Position numbers and translations under genes: made by a program
NCBI RefSeq assembly: GCF_035594125.1
Contig: NC_087191.1
Span: forward strand, 5,037,967-5,101,966
DNA: 64,000 bases
Direction: 5' to 3'
Source: Scylla paramamosain
Lineage: Eukaryota > Arthropoda > Malacostraca > Decapoda > Portunidae
Notes under the pieces: model-generated
The model's database searches: none
Seen by the model: only the letters and a program-made list of their open reading frames with translations
What the model was told of the DNA's origin: nothing
Part shown: in pieces, positions 10,008 to 19,897 of the stretch
How positions within the stretch are numbered: the stretch's first letter is position 1
Layout: each line of letters begins with the position of its first letter

Positions 10008-13000
10008 CTGTCGCTGCTACTTCTATTTTTCTTCCCAGACACGCCACAAGCGGAGGCAGGCCACGATGAGCGCAGCATGGCGGGAGAGTCAGCAGATGCA
10101 GACCTTGATGAGCGCGGGATGCCGGAAGAACAGCGGTTAATTGACTCGAGGAAAAATTTTATGAGGAGCTTCACCAGACATCAATATGACATACCTGATC
10201 ATGTAAGCAGAGATCCACTCGGCCTACTTACCGAATACAGGGAGTTCTTTATACGGGAAATTAGATCATATTTCACGCCACACGGCTCGCCATTCCCCCC
10301 CACCCTGAAAATATTTTCACACATTTCTCTGTTACTAGTGAAATTCTCTACCATAGGCGAGGATGAACATCGAGTCATTCATATTGCTTTTAGAGCACGA
10401 CTGATCACCTATCAAGATGTGCCTGACCTTGTTGATTTATGGATCCATCAGCTGAACAGTCGGCTGGAAAGCCTTACCAGCAAGACTGAAGGATCTGGTT
10501 TTATCATTTCAGGAGTGCAGAATTTTTTCATCAACTATTGCTTACACGTTGCATGTAGTGGCATAGGAGATTATGTTGCTTATCCTAGAGGCGTGCGAGG
10601 TGGGAATTAAATTTTCAATCCTGATGGCCGACATTCATCCTGTGTTATTCAGTGTTTGGCGGCTTTCAGACTTCATGCTCGAGGTGTACCTTGGAAAAGA
10701 ATTCCAAAAATATTACGGAGACGGCATGGCGGAGAGAAATACGTCACGCGCGGAAAAAGTAGAGAGTCCAGTGACTTGGGAGAACTTGAATCAGTTAGAA
10801 AGGTTAAATCGCCTGTCTCTGGATGTTTATACACTGACCAAAAGCGGTGAGATATACTATTTAACATTATCAAGAAAAGGCTCGCGGAAGTATAAAACTG
10901 TAGTCTCACTTCTTTTACTAGGCAGAAGACATATGACGCTCATTAAAGACGTGGAGAAGCTGCACCGGAAATTGACGAGAAGCTGTCCCACCCCAGAGGG
11001 TCATCAGTTTTGCAAAATATGTTTCAGCTCAGTTCCCAAGTCTGTCAGTTTGAGCGATCACGAGTGTCACTGCGACTTCACTCAAACTCTTCTCTTTCCA
11101 GGTGACGGCGAAGAAGTAAAATTAAAAAATTTTGCCTACACCTATCAGCCTGCCTACTTAGCATTTTTTTATTTTGAAACTATGATAAAACCTAAGGAGA
11201 ATAGGAGTGTGATAGCTGAACATGACGCAATTGGATACTCGTATCTCATCATCAATAGGCATGGAGATGTCGTGGAAAAGAGAAGTTATTTCAGTGAAGA
11301 TCCCGTGAATAATTTCATTGATAGCCTATCCGAAGCCTGGCGAATCATCAAGGAAAGTGTAGTTAGCTATCCAATTAGCATGTCTGCGGAGGATGAAGTC
11401 CACTTCAAACATCAGCGTCACTGCGAGCTCTGCCATCAACCCTTTAATGTGAAAACCCCACCTCATAAACATCACGACCACTCATTACCACAAAATAATT
11501 ACAAGGGGGCATTGTGCGCGCGATGCAACCTCCAGTGTCGTGACATGAGGAAATATCTCATCACTCTGGCACATAATATGAGCTTTGACGTCTCCTTATT
11601 CATAAAAGACCTTCACTTGCCAGAGTCGCACGTGGACATCCTTGCCAAGTCAGAATCGCATTTATTGAAAGTAAGGATTAAGGAATTGCAGTTTCAGGAC
11701 ACGCTTTCCATTATGAATGCCGGCCTCGGTCATCTCGCTCAGAGTCACGTGCAGGCGGGCTATAGCATGCGTTACACCCAGGAAATGGTGAATTACCTCC
11801 CCGAGGATGTAAGGCGTGTAATTTGCACTCAAAAACAGTTTCTTGTTATGAGTACATCACCGACCTTGGCCGCTTAGAAAATCGACAATTGCCACCTCGC
11901 GAAGCATTTTATGACACGCTCAAGGGGAAGGCTCTGTCACCTGGAGAATATGAACACGCTCAAAGCGTGTGGAGTATGACATCCTGCCGCACTTTAGGCG
12001 ATTACATAAGACTGTATTGTGAGATTGATGTGGGATTATTAGCCGACACATATCTCAAATATAGATCATACCTGCATGAATTTTATGGGCTGGACGTGGC
12101 ACATTACGTGTCACTGTCTTCTTATGCTTATGACGCTTTTTTAAAGTCGACAGGCGTTCAACTTGATCCACCTTACGACCCTAACATGTATCACCTGATC
12201 AAAAGAAATGTACGAGGAGGCTTTGTAACTTGCGTCAGGCCACACCTGCAGTCAAACCACGAACCCGACGGTGGACCCGGCACCTATGTGTTCTATCTGG
12301 ACTATAATTCATTATATGCAAGCGTTATGTGTTCCCCCCTGCCTATGGATGACATCAAAAAACTTTCTCAGTCAGAGATGGATGATTTTTTTTGAAGTTG
12401 GCATCCAGAATCATGCGACAGATGTTGACATCGGTTACTGACTGCATTTGGACAGCTGTGACGTTTTCCCCTGACGTGGCTCGGATCACGGACGAGTTCC
12501 CTCTGTGCCTCGCACACATGACTATTACAGAAGATGACATCTCGCTGTACAGTAAAAGACTGTTAGAAGCTGAGGGTCGTAAGCTGGGGAGGAAAAATCG
12601 TAAACTCGTGGCCAGTCATAAGGGACTGAAAGATCATCTCATCAGTCTGGAATTGCTGCAACTTTTACTCTCACTTGGACTGGAAATACAATGTGTTCAT
12701 GCTATATATAGCTTCAGACAGGCTCCATACCTGAAACCTTTCATAGAAAGGAACGTCGCTCAGCGTAAAAATGAGTCGTGTGCCATTAAAAATCGCATTT
12801 GCAAACTGACGTCAAACGCAGTTTATGGCAGATCCATGTTAACTGAAGTGAAGTATGGCCTCCAACAGAAATTAGTGACAAAAAGAAAGTCTTTCCTGAA
12901 GTATGCAAGAAATCCATCCTTTAAAAGGGTCCACCAATTACCGAGTCATGTGTCAACAGTAAGAATACGATTAAAATCAGGCAGCCAAATTACTTGGGAT

Positions 13001-13701
13001 ACCATATTTTAGAAGTGGCAAAGAAGTACATGTACAACATTTGGTATTGCGTCATCAAAGCTAATTATGGGGAGAGAGCTAAATTAGCTTATGAAGATAC
13101 TGACAGTTTCATTTTCAGTCTGCACATACCTACAAACTTAAATGATGAACTGAAACATGGACCCATGGCAAATTTTCTCAACACCAGTAACTTTGCTTCA
13201 GATCACCCGTGTTTTAATGGGGAGTGGAAGGGTCAACTAGGCTTGCTGAAATCTGAAACCGGATCCACGCTCATCAAAGAGGCGATTATATTAAAGCCAA
13301 AGATGTATTCGCTGCTGTTGGAAGATGACAAGCAAGTATCTCGAGGTAAAGGCATTCCAACTCACCTTCAGCAAAATATATTGCATCAGCAGTATAGGGA
13401 AACACTTAATAATGTCGCATGTGGGATGGTGGATTGATATAATATCAGGAATGTGAAAGGACAAATTTGTACCACTCGTATGCGAAAGCGTACGTTGTCA
13501 CATTTTGACGACAAGCGCTTTCACGTCGATGGCTATACCTCAAGGGCGTATTATCACCCCGACAATGATCAGCAGGAAAGAGATGTGGAGAATGAGATGG
13601 AAGAGGAGGTGGCGATGGATGTGGGGAGGTGGAGGTGGATGAGGAAGAGGAGGAGGAGGAGGAGGAGGAAGAGGGGGAGGAAGAGGGGGAGGATGGGATA
13701 A
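9391..13701 (+). pseudogene. polB: Polinton DNA polymerase B, spliced Cys-rich N-terminus, multiply broken
   Basis: Exons 9391-9574, 9675-9769, 9849-9933 and 10039 onward join through GT-AG introns of 100, 79 and 105 bp with open phase at every junction. Exon 1 is Cys-rich (CEVCGRWC, CPSC, CDLC). Exon 4 carries the viral-type family B polymerase: FNPDGRHSSC region near 10615, exonuclease motif with YFET in place of DFET near 11175, HNMSFD near 11575, polymerase motif YLDYNSLYASV near 12297, template-binding KLTSNAVYG near 12800, catalytic YEDTDSF near 13092, and the C-terminal FDDKRF near 13508. It would act in protein-primed replication of the element. Breaks: stop 10608, frameshifts near 10840, 11840, the T run at 12387-12394, 12470 and 12980, and stops 12439 and 13435. 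The acidic GA-rich tail after 13560 is probably not original coding sequence. Polymerase identity is certain; the upstream exons being the same gene is inferred from phase. Confidence 0.85.
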
Positions 13702-14330
13702 TGAGTGGTCTGTGGCGTGATCGAGAGAGACTTTCCGCGACATTATTCACATCATGATTAAGGGGTAGAGAAAGAGAGGACGCAGCTGCTAGCAGCTGCC
13801 CTTTATGTAATGTAAAAAAAAAGCATTTGCACTGACCACGTAGGCTAAGGAAGAGGGGGAGGCGGAGGATGGGTTAATGAGTGGGCTGTGACGTGATCGG
13901 GAGTGGCCTTCCATGACATTATTCACGTCATAATTAAGGGGTGGAGAGAGAACGCGGCCGCTAGCAGCTGCCATTCATGTAATGTAAGAACATTTGTTTT
14001 GAGTACGTGGTTAAGGAGGGGAATGAGGGGATTGTTCATGTACTGTAAGAACATTTGTACTGTCCACGTGGGATAAGGAGGATGAGGACGAGGAGGTGGA
14101 AGAAGAGGAGGTAATGTAAGAACATTTGTACTTTGGTAGGTTAAGGAGAGGGAGGAGGAGGTTGAGGAAGAGGTGTGGGTCGGGGGAGATCCACATCATA
14201 ATTAGAAGGCAGGGATGAGGATGCAGCTGGGAGGTTAATTATGCTGTTACCTACATGACCATGTAAATAAAGGTTAAGCAATAAATACTGTAAACATATT
14301 GTAGCGTCTTTTAGTAACCCTCTGAACTTA
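13600..14330 (+). repeat. GA-rich diverged tandem repeat block between polymerase and ATPase
   Basis: A unit of roughly 170 bp occurs about two and a half times. It comprises GGAAGAGGGGGAGG, then ATGAGTGG..GTG.CGTGATCG, a CATTATTCAC segment, the CTAGCAGCTGCC segment, and AATGTAAGAACATTTGT. Full copies start near 13676 and 13848, with partial copies near 14036 and 14109. The first copy has the 18-bp perfect palindrome GCAGCTGCTAGCAGCTGC at 13782-13799. No protein is evident. The position, between divergently spaced gene blocks, would suit a regulatory or replication role, but nothing proves it. Confidence 0.7.
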
Positions 14331-14332
14331 AC

Positions 14333-14651
14333 ATGGACAAGACATTTAGCGAAGAGATGCTGAATCTCTTCAGATATCCTGCACGCATAATTATTGCAGG
14401 TTATACAAATTCCGGCAAAACACACCTCTGCAATAAAATTATAAAGAAATATCAGCATGGATTTAACAGAATTATCATTTGTAGCGTCTCATCGCATTCG
14501 CTGCAGCAGTAAAAAGCAGTAAAAAGCGGTGAAGCTGCTGCCATGTAAATATATATACCATATATATATGTAAATATGTATACCATGTAAATCAAGACCC
14601 CTTCAGCGACTTTCACTGTATTGTCTGCTGCCTCTTGATAAATAAACCTGA

Positions 14652-14694
<43 letters not shown>

Positions 14695-15173
14695 TCCACT
14701 TTTTAAGATAAGGTTGAAGTGCATGAGAAAATTATTGATCCCGTGATGGATGATGACAGCCCATACGCCGACCTGCAAACACACACACTCCTGATATTAG
14801 ATGACAATTTCCTCACAGCTGGCAATTCTCAAACGATAGCAGAGGCTTTCACCAAAGGGAGACATAAAAATTTGTCAGTTATAATGATAGCACAGAATGT
14901 CTTTTCCCCGGAAAGTATGCTAGAACGATAACTTTAAATGCCTCACATTACATTCTTATGAAAAACAGAGATATATATCAAATTGAATGTCTGGGCAGGC
15001 AACTTTATGGAAAGGAGTGCGCCAAACACTTTGTGTAAATTTATAAAAATGTCGTGCTTAGACGAGATCACGGTTATTTGTTGTGTGATTTATCCCCGAA
15101 TGCACCCGAAGAAATTCAACTGCGCACGAATATTGTGGATGAGCTACCCTGTGAGAAAGTCTATTTGCTATGA
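14333..15173 (+). pseudogene. Polinton FtsK/HerA-type genome packaging ATPase, interrupted
   Basis: The N-terminal part (14333-14508) has the Walker A motif AGYTNSGKTH at about residues 23-32, followed by a stop where foreign sequence (about 14510-14705) enters. The frame resumes with a segment that has Walker B LLILDD near 14793 and the conserved GRHKNLSVIMIAQN near 14860. After a 1-nt shift near 14925 the C-terminal part continues (NASHYILMKN.., GYLLCDLSPN near 15080) to the TGA at 15171, with one further stop near 15046. In the family this ATPase pumps DNA into the capsid. The stop codon overlaps the integrase start as ATGA (15170-15173), so the two genes are immediately adjacent. Not functional in this copy. 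Confidence 0.88.
14510..14705. mobile_element. Short (ATT)n-tailed insertion in the ATPase gene
   Basis: About 200 bp that interrupt the ATPase between the Walker A and Walker B regions. It contains two nearly identical ATACCATGTAAAT-like units and ends in AAATAAACCTGAT followed by (ATT)n. The layout suggests a small retroposon with an (ATT)n tail. I could not fix its target duplication, so the boundaries are approximate. Confidence 0.5.
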
Positions 15174-16279
15174 ACGCCGTTTTGGACGAACTTTACCGGG
15201 ATATGACGAATCCTGCGGCTTTAGGAGGTGTGCAAGCACTCTACAGAGAGGGGAAGAAAAGGGATAAGAATCTAACACTCCGCGATGTGAGGGCATTTTT
15301 GCAGGGCAACCGCACTTATATGCTTCACAAGCCGATGCTGAAACGTTTTCCGCGACGAAAAATTCTCGCTCCTAAACCGTCCGTCATTTTAACTTGCGAT
15401 TTGGCTGATTTTGCGAGGCTGCACAGACACAATGGCGGCGTCCGATACGTCATGTTTTGCCTGGACGTCTTCAGCAGGTACTTGAAAGTGGCAACGCTGA
15501 CAAGTAAACCCGGACGCAGTAGCTTGCAAGCGCTGAAAAAAGTTTTAGAGTCGGGGAGTTTTACAGGTGTGTCGCGTCTTTTTACCGATCAGGGATCCGA
15601 ATTTTATAATCAAGCAGTGAAAAAATATCTAACTTTGAAAGGTATTACCTTGTATTCCAATTACTAGCGTGAAACAAAGGTGAGTTTGGCAGAAAGGGTC
15701 ATCCGAACCATAAAGGCAAAAATATATAAATATCTCACGCAGAACAATACACTGACGTATATTAACGTCTTGCCCACCCTAATAAACACGTACAATCACA
15801 CCCCACACCGCGGTTTGGGCGGCAACCAAACGCCAGCCCAGGTTCACCGCTTCCGCGAGCTGTCACAAGTCAGGAGCCAATTTAAACGAATGTATTTAAA
15901 TCGGCCAAGGGGAAAGAAAGTTGTCAGTCATAAATTAGACGTGGGAGACATTGTACGCTTGCAACATGCTTCCCGAACGCAATTTAAATTCAATAAGGGT
16001 CATACCGTCAACAATACCGAGGAGCTTTTTAAGATAAGTCGTGTGGATTACTCACATAAAATCCCTATTTATTACATAAGGGATTTGGCGGGGCAGGACG
16101 TGACTGGCGCTTTCTACAGGGAAGAATTAATCAAGTCCTCTCTTCCTTCACATTACCAGGTCGATATATTACGATCGAAGGTCGAGCGAGGTAAGAAAAA
16201 GTACTTCGTCCACTGGCGTGGGTATCCAGATAAATTTGACAGCTGGATAGATGCGGACGACTTAGTAAGATATGGATGA
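15170..16279 (+). pseudogene. int: Polinton retroviral-type integrase with C-terminal chromodomain, one in-frame stop
   Basis: The DDE catalytic residues are all visible: Asp in LTCDLADF near 15393, Asp in LFTDQGSEF near 15586, and Glu in SLAERVIRTIK near 15695. The helix-rich N-terminal region precedes them. After the core come an SH3-like segment (KLDVGDIVRL near 15935) and a chromodomain at the C-terminus (KYFVHWRGYPDKFDSWI near 16200), as in many Polinton integrases. The only lesion is a TAG at 15665-15667, just before the third catalytic residue; the frame is the same on both sides. The protein would insert element DNA into the host genome with 6-bp duplications, which fits the flanks found here. 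The ATG overlaps the ATPase stop, and the 3' end overlaps the next gene by 8 nt. Confidence 0.92.
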
Positions 16280-16613
16280 GGAAAAACCATTGATATTGAA
16301 GAACAAGGATTTGGTTTTCCTCCTCTCGCACGTCACCCCTAAATTGCGGAAGCAGGTCTTGCAGAGTTTGAATAAGCACGAAGTCAATTGCATCTCGGAA
16401 ATATTCGCCAACTTTTTGAAGAAACGCCTGACGGACGACGATACCATCATTAACCGCCTGAAAAAATTCAAGAGTGATATTCGCACTGTAGCCTTGAAGA
16501 AGACGCCCGTGTACAAGAAGAAAGCCATTCTAATCTCCAAACAAGGTGGCAGCATATTGGCCGCATTACTCCCGATAGCTGTGTCGGCAATAACAAGTTT
16601 ACTACAGAGATGA
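16272..16613 (+). CDS. Short conserved Polinton protein with basic region and Gly-Leu-rich tail (113 aa)
   Basis: Open over 113 codons. The first two thirds are helical and charged (KDLVFLLSHVTPKLRKQVL). Then comes a lysine cluster (LKKTPVYKKKAIL), and last a glycine-hydrophobic tail GGSILAALLPIAVSAITSLL that could insert into membranes. Genes of this size and pattern recur next to the integrase or capsid genes of Polintons. The last segment recalls small basic or membrane-active core peptides of adeno-like viruses, but I cannot assign a function. It overlaps the integrase end by 8 nt and its own stop overlaps the next ATG (ATGA at 16610-16613). No lesion is visible. Confidence 0.7.
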   Translation: MDEEKPLILKNKDLVFLLSHVTPKLRKQVLQSLNKHEVNCISEIFANFLKKRLTDDDTIINRLKKFKSDIRTVALKKTPVYKKKAILISKQGGSILAALLPIAVSAITSLLQR

Positions 16614-16959
16614 AAGAATATTGTTTAGTTCCTGTCTCACTTGCTGAGAGGTGTAAATTTAAACCGGCCGACAGCGCAACTCAGCACCGATTCACGTCAA
16701 AACAAGTCAAGAAAAAAAAAAAACTTCACTTCCGCCGCCGACCACCGCCCTCCCCGACACAACCACCGTGGCACCACTACCACGTGCGCCTGTCAATCCG
16801 CCCTTGGATGATTGGATTCGAGTTGCTGTTCCTCCTTCCTTTAGAGAATATGGTTTATCTCTCTTGAAATTATTGGAGGGTAAACCTGGGATTTCATGGG
16901 ATGATCGCGGTAACTTACTTCCGCCATTTTCGGGCATAAGCATGTTTGATCTCATATGA
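16610..16959 (+). pseudogene. Small conserved Polinton ORF with frameshift at a poly(A) run
   Basis: The first part (16610 to about 16720) gives MKEYCLVPVSLAERCKF and a basic stretch. The second part, in another frame, gives a proline-rich linker and then WIRVAVPPSFREYGLSLLKL and GISWDDRGNL, ending MFDLI at 16959. The join must lie at the A12 run 16712-16723, a typical slip site. The C-terminal pattern (aromatic-Gly-Leu-Leu, then SWD.xG, then an Ile-Asp-Leu-Ile end) recurs in other Polintons to my recollection, but the function is unknown. It begins within the stop of the preceding gene. Confidence 0.6.
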
Positions 16960-16985
16960 GTACTCGGTCGCGAAAAGACTTTCAC

Positions 16986-18048
16986 CCTTCTCCTAAATCT
17001 ATTAACAGTGGTGTTCCTCAGGGTTCTGTCCTGTCACCCACTCTCTTCTTATTATTCATTAATGATCCTCTAAACCAAACTTCTTGTCCTATCCACTCCT
17101 ATGCTGATGATACCACCCTGCACTTTTCCACGTCTTTTCATAGACGTCCAACCCTTCAGGAGGTAAACATATCACGCAGGGAAGCCACAGAACGCCTGAC
17201 TTGTGATCTTTCTAAAATTTCTGATTGGGGCAGAGCAAACTTGGTATTGTTCAATGCCTCAAAAACTCAATTCCTCCATCTATCAACTCGACACAATCTT
17301 CCAGACAACTATCCCCTCTTCTTCAATGACACTCAACTGTCCCCCTCTTCTGAACATCCTCGGTCTGTCCTTTACTTATAATCTGAACTGGAAACTTCAC
17401 ATCTCATCTCTAGCTAAAACGGCTTCTATGAAGTTAGGTGTTCTGAGACGTCTCCGCCAGTTTTTCTCACCCCCCCAGCTGCTAACTCTGTACAAGGGCC
17501 TTATCCGTCCATGTATGGAGTATGCTTCACATGTCTGGGGGGGTTCCACTCATACTGCTGTTCTAGACAGGGTGGAATCAAAAGCTTTTCGTCTCATCAA
17601 CTCCTCTCCTCTAACTGACTGTCTTCAGCCTCTCTCTCACCGCCGCAATGTTGCATCTCTTGCTGTCTTCTACCGCTATTTTCATGCTAACTGCTCTTCT
17701 GATCTTGCTAACTGCATGCCTCCCCTCCTTCCGCGGCCTCGCTGCACAAGACTTTCTTCTTTCTCTCACTCCTATTCTGTCCACCTCTCTAACGCAAGAG
17801 TTAACCAGTATTCTCAATCATTCATCCCTTTCTCTGGTAAACTCTGGAACTCCTTGCCTGCTTCTGTATTTCCACCTTCCTATGACTTGAATTCCTTCAA
17901 GAGGGAGGTTTCAAGACACTTATCCACCAATTTTTGACCACTGCTTTGACCCTTTTAGGGACTGGCATTTCAGTGGGCATTTTTTTTTATTAGATTTTTG
18001 TTGCCCTTGGCCAGTATCCTTCCTACATAAAAAAAAAAAAAAAAAATA
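16986..18048 (+). mobile_element. LINE-A copy 2, 5'-truncated, inserted in the Polinton
   Basis: It starts abruptly in the RT palm (SINSGVPQGSVLSPTLFLLF), keeps SYADDTTLHF near 17098, and runs through the RT C-terminus to a STNF-like end and stop at 17937. The LINE-A 3' tail (GGGACTGGCATTTCAGTGGG and CCTTGGCCAGT) and a poly(A) follow. A frameshift near 17330 breaks the frame. Since it lies inside the Polinton, LINE-A was still mobile after the Polinton had arrived in another LINE-A. Confidence 0.92.
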
Positions 18049-18530
18049 AAAAAAAATTATCACTGCTACTTCGCATGGCGCAACTCCCCGTGGATGCCAT
18101 CAGAAATATGACTCAACGAAGTAAACTGATAGGCGGCGGGGTCGGTAACATCTGGGAAGCATATTAAATGAGAAGGCCCCCGTCTTACTCTGTAAACGAG
18201 TAAGTACATCAATAATACATGAGAGCACGTGTTAGGCACGTCAGAGGTGCAGGCCCACGGATGGATAATTGATAAGGGTTATGTTCAAAAAAGGTTCGCC
18301 CCCATCACCCACATCCCCTAATAAATAATACGTTCCCCGCCCTCCATCCCTTCCCACCAACAAAGGAAAAAAAAATAACACCTGTGTCAATTTGAATGAA
18401 TAAATTCTACTACGCAAGAGGTGTAATATCGACCAATACGTGCGAATAAAGGTCCGCGATGTCACATTTCCCCCTCACTCCTCTCACAGAGGGTTCAACG
18501 TGTGGATCAGCCCTCCAATTACTCGTCAAG
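18049..18530. other. Polinton spacer after the LINE insertion
   Basis: It contains a 30-codon frame at 18075-18167 (MAQLPVDAIRNMTQR...), perhaps a residue of a gene cut by the LINE. I recognise nothing else. Confidence 0.3.
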
Positions 18531-19127
18531 ATGAAGGTGGTTGAGGGCAAGCTGACCGATGGCATCTTCCGCGACTGCCGCTGTTATATCATTTACTCAG
18601 TAAATACTGTCTCCACCAAACCGAGCGGGATTGCGCGGGATCTCAAAACGATTTACTCATACAAGAATACACATGCAGCTAGAAAGAGACTCTACTCGCT
18701 TCATCGGGCCACGGCAGACACGAGAGATGACCCAGGACGTATCATTATCCACGCGCCTCCCACAGGAAGCATAAATCTCCCTCACCTGGTGGCCTGCGTG
18801 ACTCAGTATGGTTGGGACGAGGCCGTCGAGGGTAACGAGAAGGCACGACAGGCAATCGCGACGTCGAAGGATTTGCCTTACGTGGAAGGACTCAAGATGG
18901 ATACAAGCGTGAACTGACGCCAACACTTCCAGAATTGTCTGAAAAAGATTGCCCTGCTAGCCATGGCGAACGCTGAAGTAGAGCAAATTATTATCCCGGA
19001 AGGACTGGGATGAAGAGGTCGCTGCCAGGATGAGTGGAGGAATAATTACCTGCCTATGGTGGAAGGGCTGGCGCAGCGACTTCAACCTTTTGGAGTTGAA
19101 ACTATTCTGGTGAGGAAGTCTGAATAA
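18531..19127 (+). pseudogene. Macro-domain-like (ADP-ribose-binding) protein of the Polinton, two in-frame stops
   Basis: A single frame of 198 codons with stops at 18915 and 19011. The order of features fits small macro domains of the Poa1/Appr-1''-phosphatase kind: start VVEGKLTD, then a strand YIIYSVNTVS with the loop PSGIARDLK (where macro domains have a GxGIA loop), a central strand PGRIIIHAPP, LVACVTQYGW, and the late strand VEQIIIPEGLG followed by RG..W..NYLP, which is where macro domains have a Gly-rich phosphate loop and a basic or Trp-containing helix. The ATG at 18531 is preferred over an upstream in-frame ATG at 18459, because the domain begins there. The product would bind or remove ADP-ribose groups, possibly acting against host ADP-ribosylation. 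Family assignment is by eye only. Confidence 0.55.
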
Positions 19128-19227
19128 CTATATCATGTAAATTTTAAAATAAAGTTGATGTGTGTTTGACGAATCGAGTATAAATGTATTCCTTAATTGG
19201 GGTGGCCGTTATTATTTATTTTGGTCA

Positions 19228-19410
19228 TGGCGGGAGCGGAGCATTATCCGTATTTGACGAGTCTGGGCAACGCTAAAGACTGCGTATAAATCGCTCAGTA
19301 AAACTATTATCGATTAGATTGCGAGTCAACTCGCGGATCAAGTTGGCCGAGCCATTCACTTTGGGAGGGGTAAATCGATTACACTCTTGCTGCATATCAG
19401 ACAGAAATAA
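19228..19410 (+). pseudogene. Second penton-like C-terminal fragment
   Basis: After one frameshift near 19285 and a TAG at 19315-19317, the minus-free reading gives ADQVGRAIHFGRGKSITLLL and then HIRQK and a stop at 19408. This parallels the end of the 8267-9178 protein (ANQRGKPIQFEDGENIVT...LHIR) in spacing and motif. The start may be the ATG at 19228 (MAGAEHYPYL). It is either a small degenerate paralogue or a displaced piece. Confidence 0.5.
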
Positions 19411-19509
19411 ATAGCCGGTGATTATGCTCGATGTCTTATTCATGACGTGACATCCATCATGACAAGAGCGTTCACACCTCCCACTCGAGCGGAATACGAT
19501 TTGCTTTTT

Positions 19510-19862
19510 ATGCAAAGCAAAGGTGGAGGTTTAGATGACATCCGGGTTTTTATTCCACCCATTTAAGAAGAGGTGGCGGCCTATTTTCTGTTTTGAGTGG
19601 CTTTGCTAAAAGACCAATTCCCTTTCTCATGTGCACTGTGGCACCCGAAGTGCTCCAAATGGTAAAAGGTTTATTAACAGATGTTTTAGAGGGAAAGCGA
19701 CTTCGCGGATCATTAAGAAATAGAGGTGTTGCAGCTGTGAAGGGCGTGGGGGAAAGGATAGTTCGAGGCGGACGAGTAATGAAAAGAGGAAAGTTGGAGT
19801 CGGGAAAAAAAAAAAATGAGAAAACCACCAACCAGGCAACTGAAAAGAAAGACTTGCTATAA
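19510..19862 (+). pseudogene. Glycine-rich basic capsid-associated protein of the Polinton, frameshifted
   Basis: It starts MQSKGGGLDDIRVFIPP, shifts by 1 nt near 19560, and continues LRRGGGLFSVLSGFAKRPIP, then VAPEVLQMVKGLLTDVLEGK, an arginine-rich stretch, and a lysine-rich end at 19862. Polintons and adintoviruses carry a similar gene directly upstream of the major capsid gene: a GG(S/L)F(x)SLxR membrane-active-like segment followed by a basic tail. Here the capsid gene starts 35 nt downstream, in the expected place. The protein probably sits inside the virion, but a function is not proven. Confidence 0.65.
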
Positions 19863-19897
19863 AGCAGATATCTCCAATATTTAGCTTAGTCGCGAAG

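Noticed and set aside
13453..13701. Glu/Arg-rich frame after the polymerase as a separate gene
   Set aside because: Its first 35 codons are the polymerase C-terminus (FDDKRF). The rest is translation of GA-rich repeat DNA.
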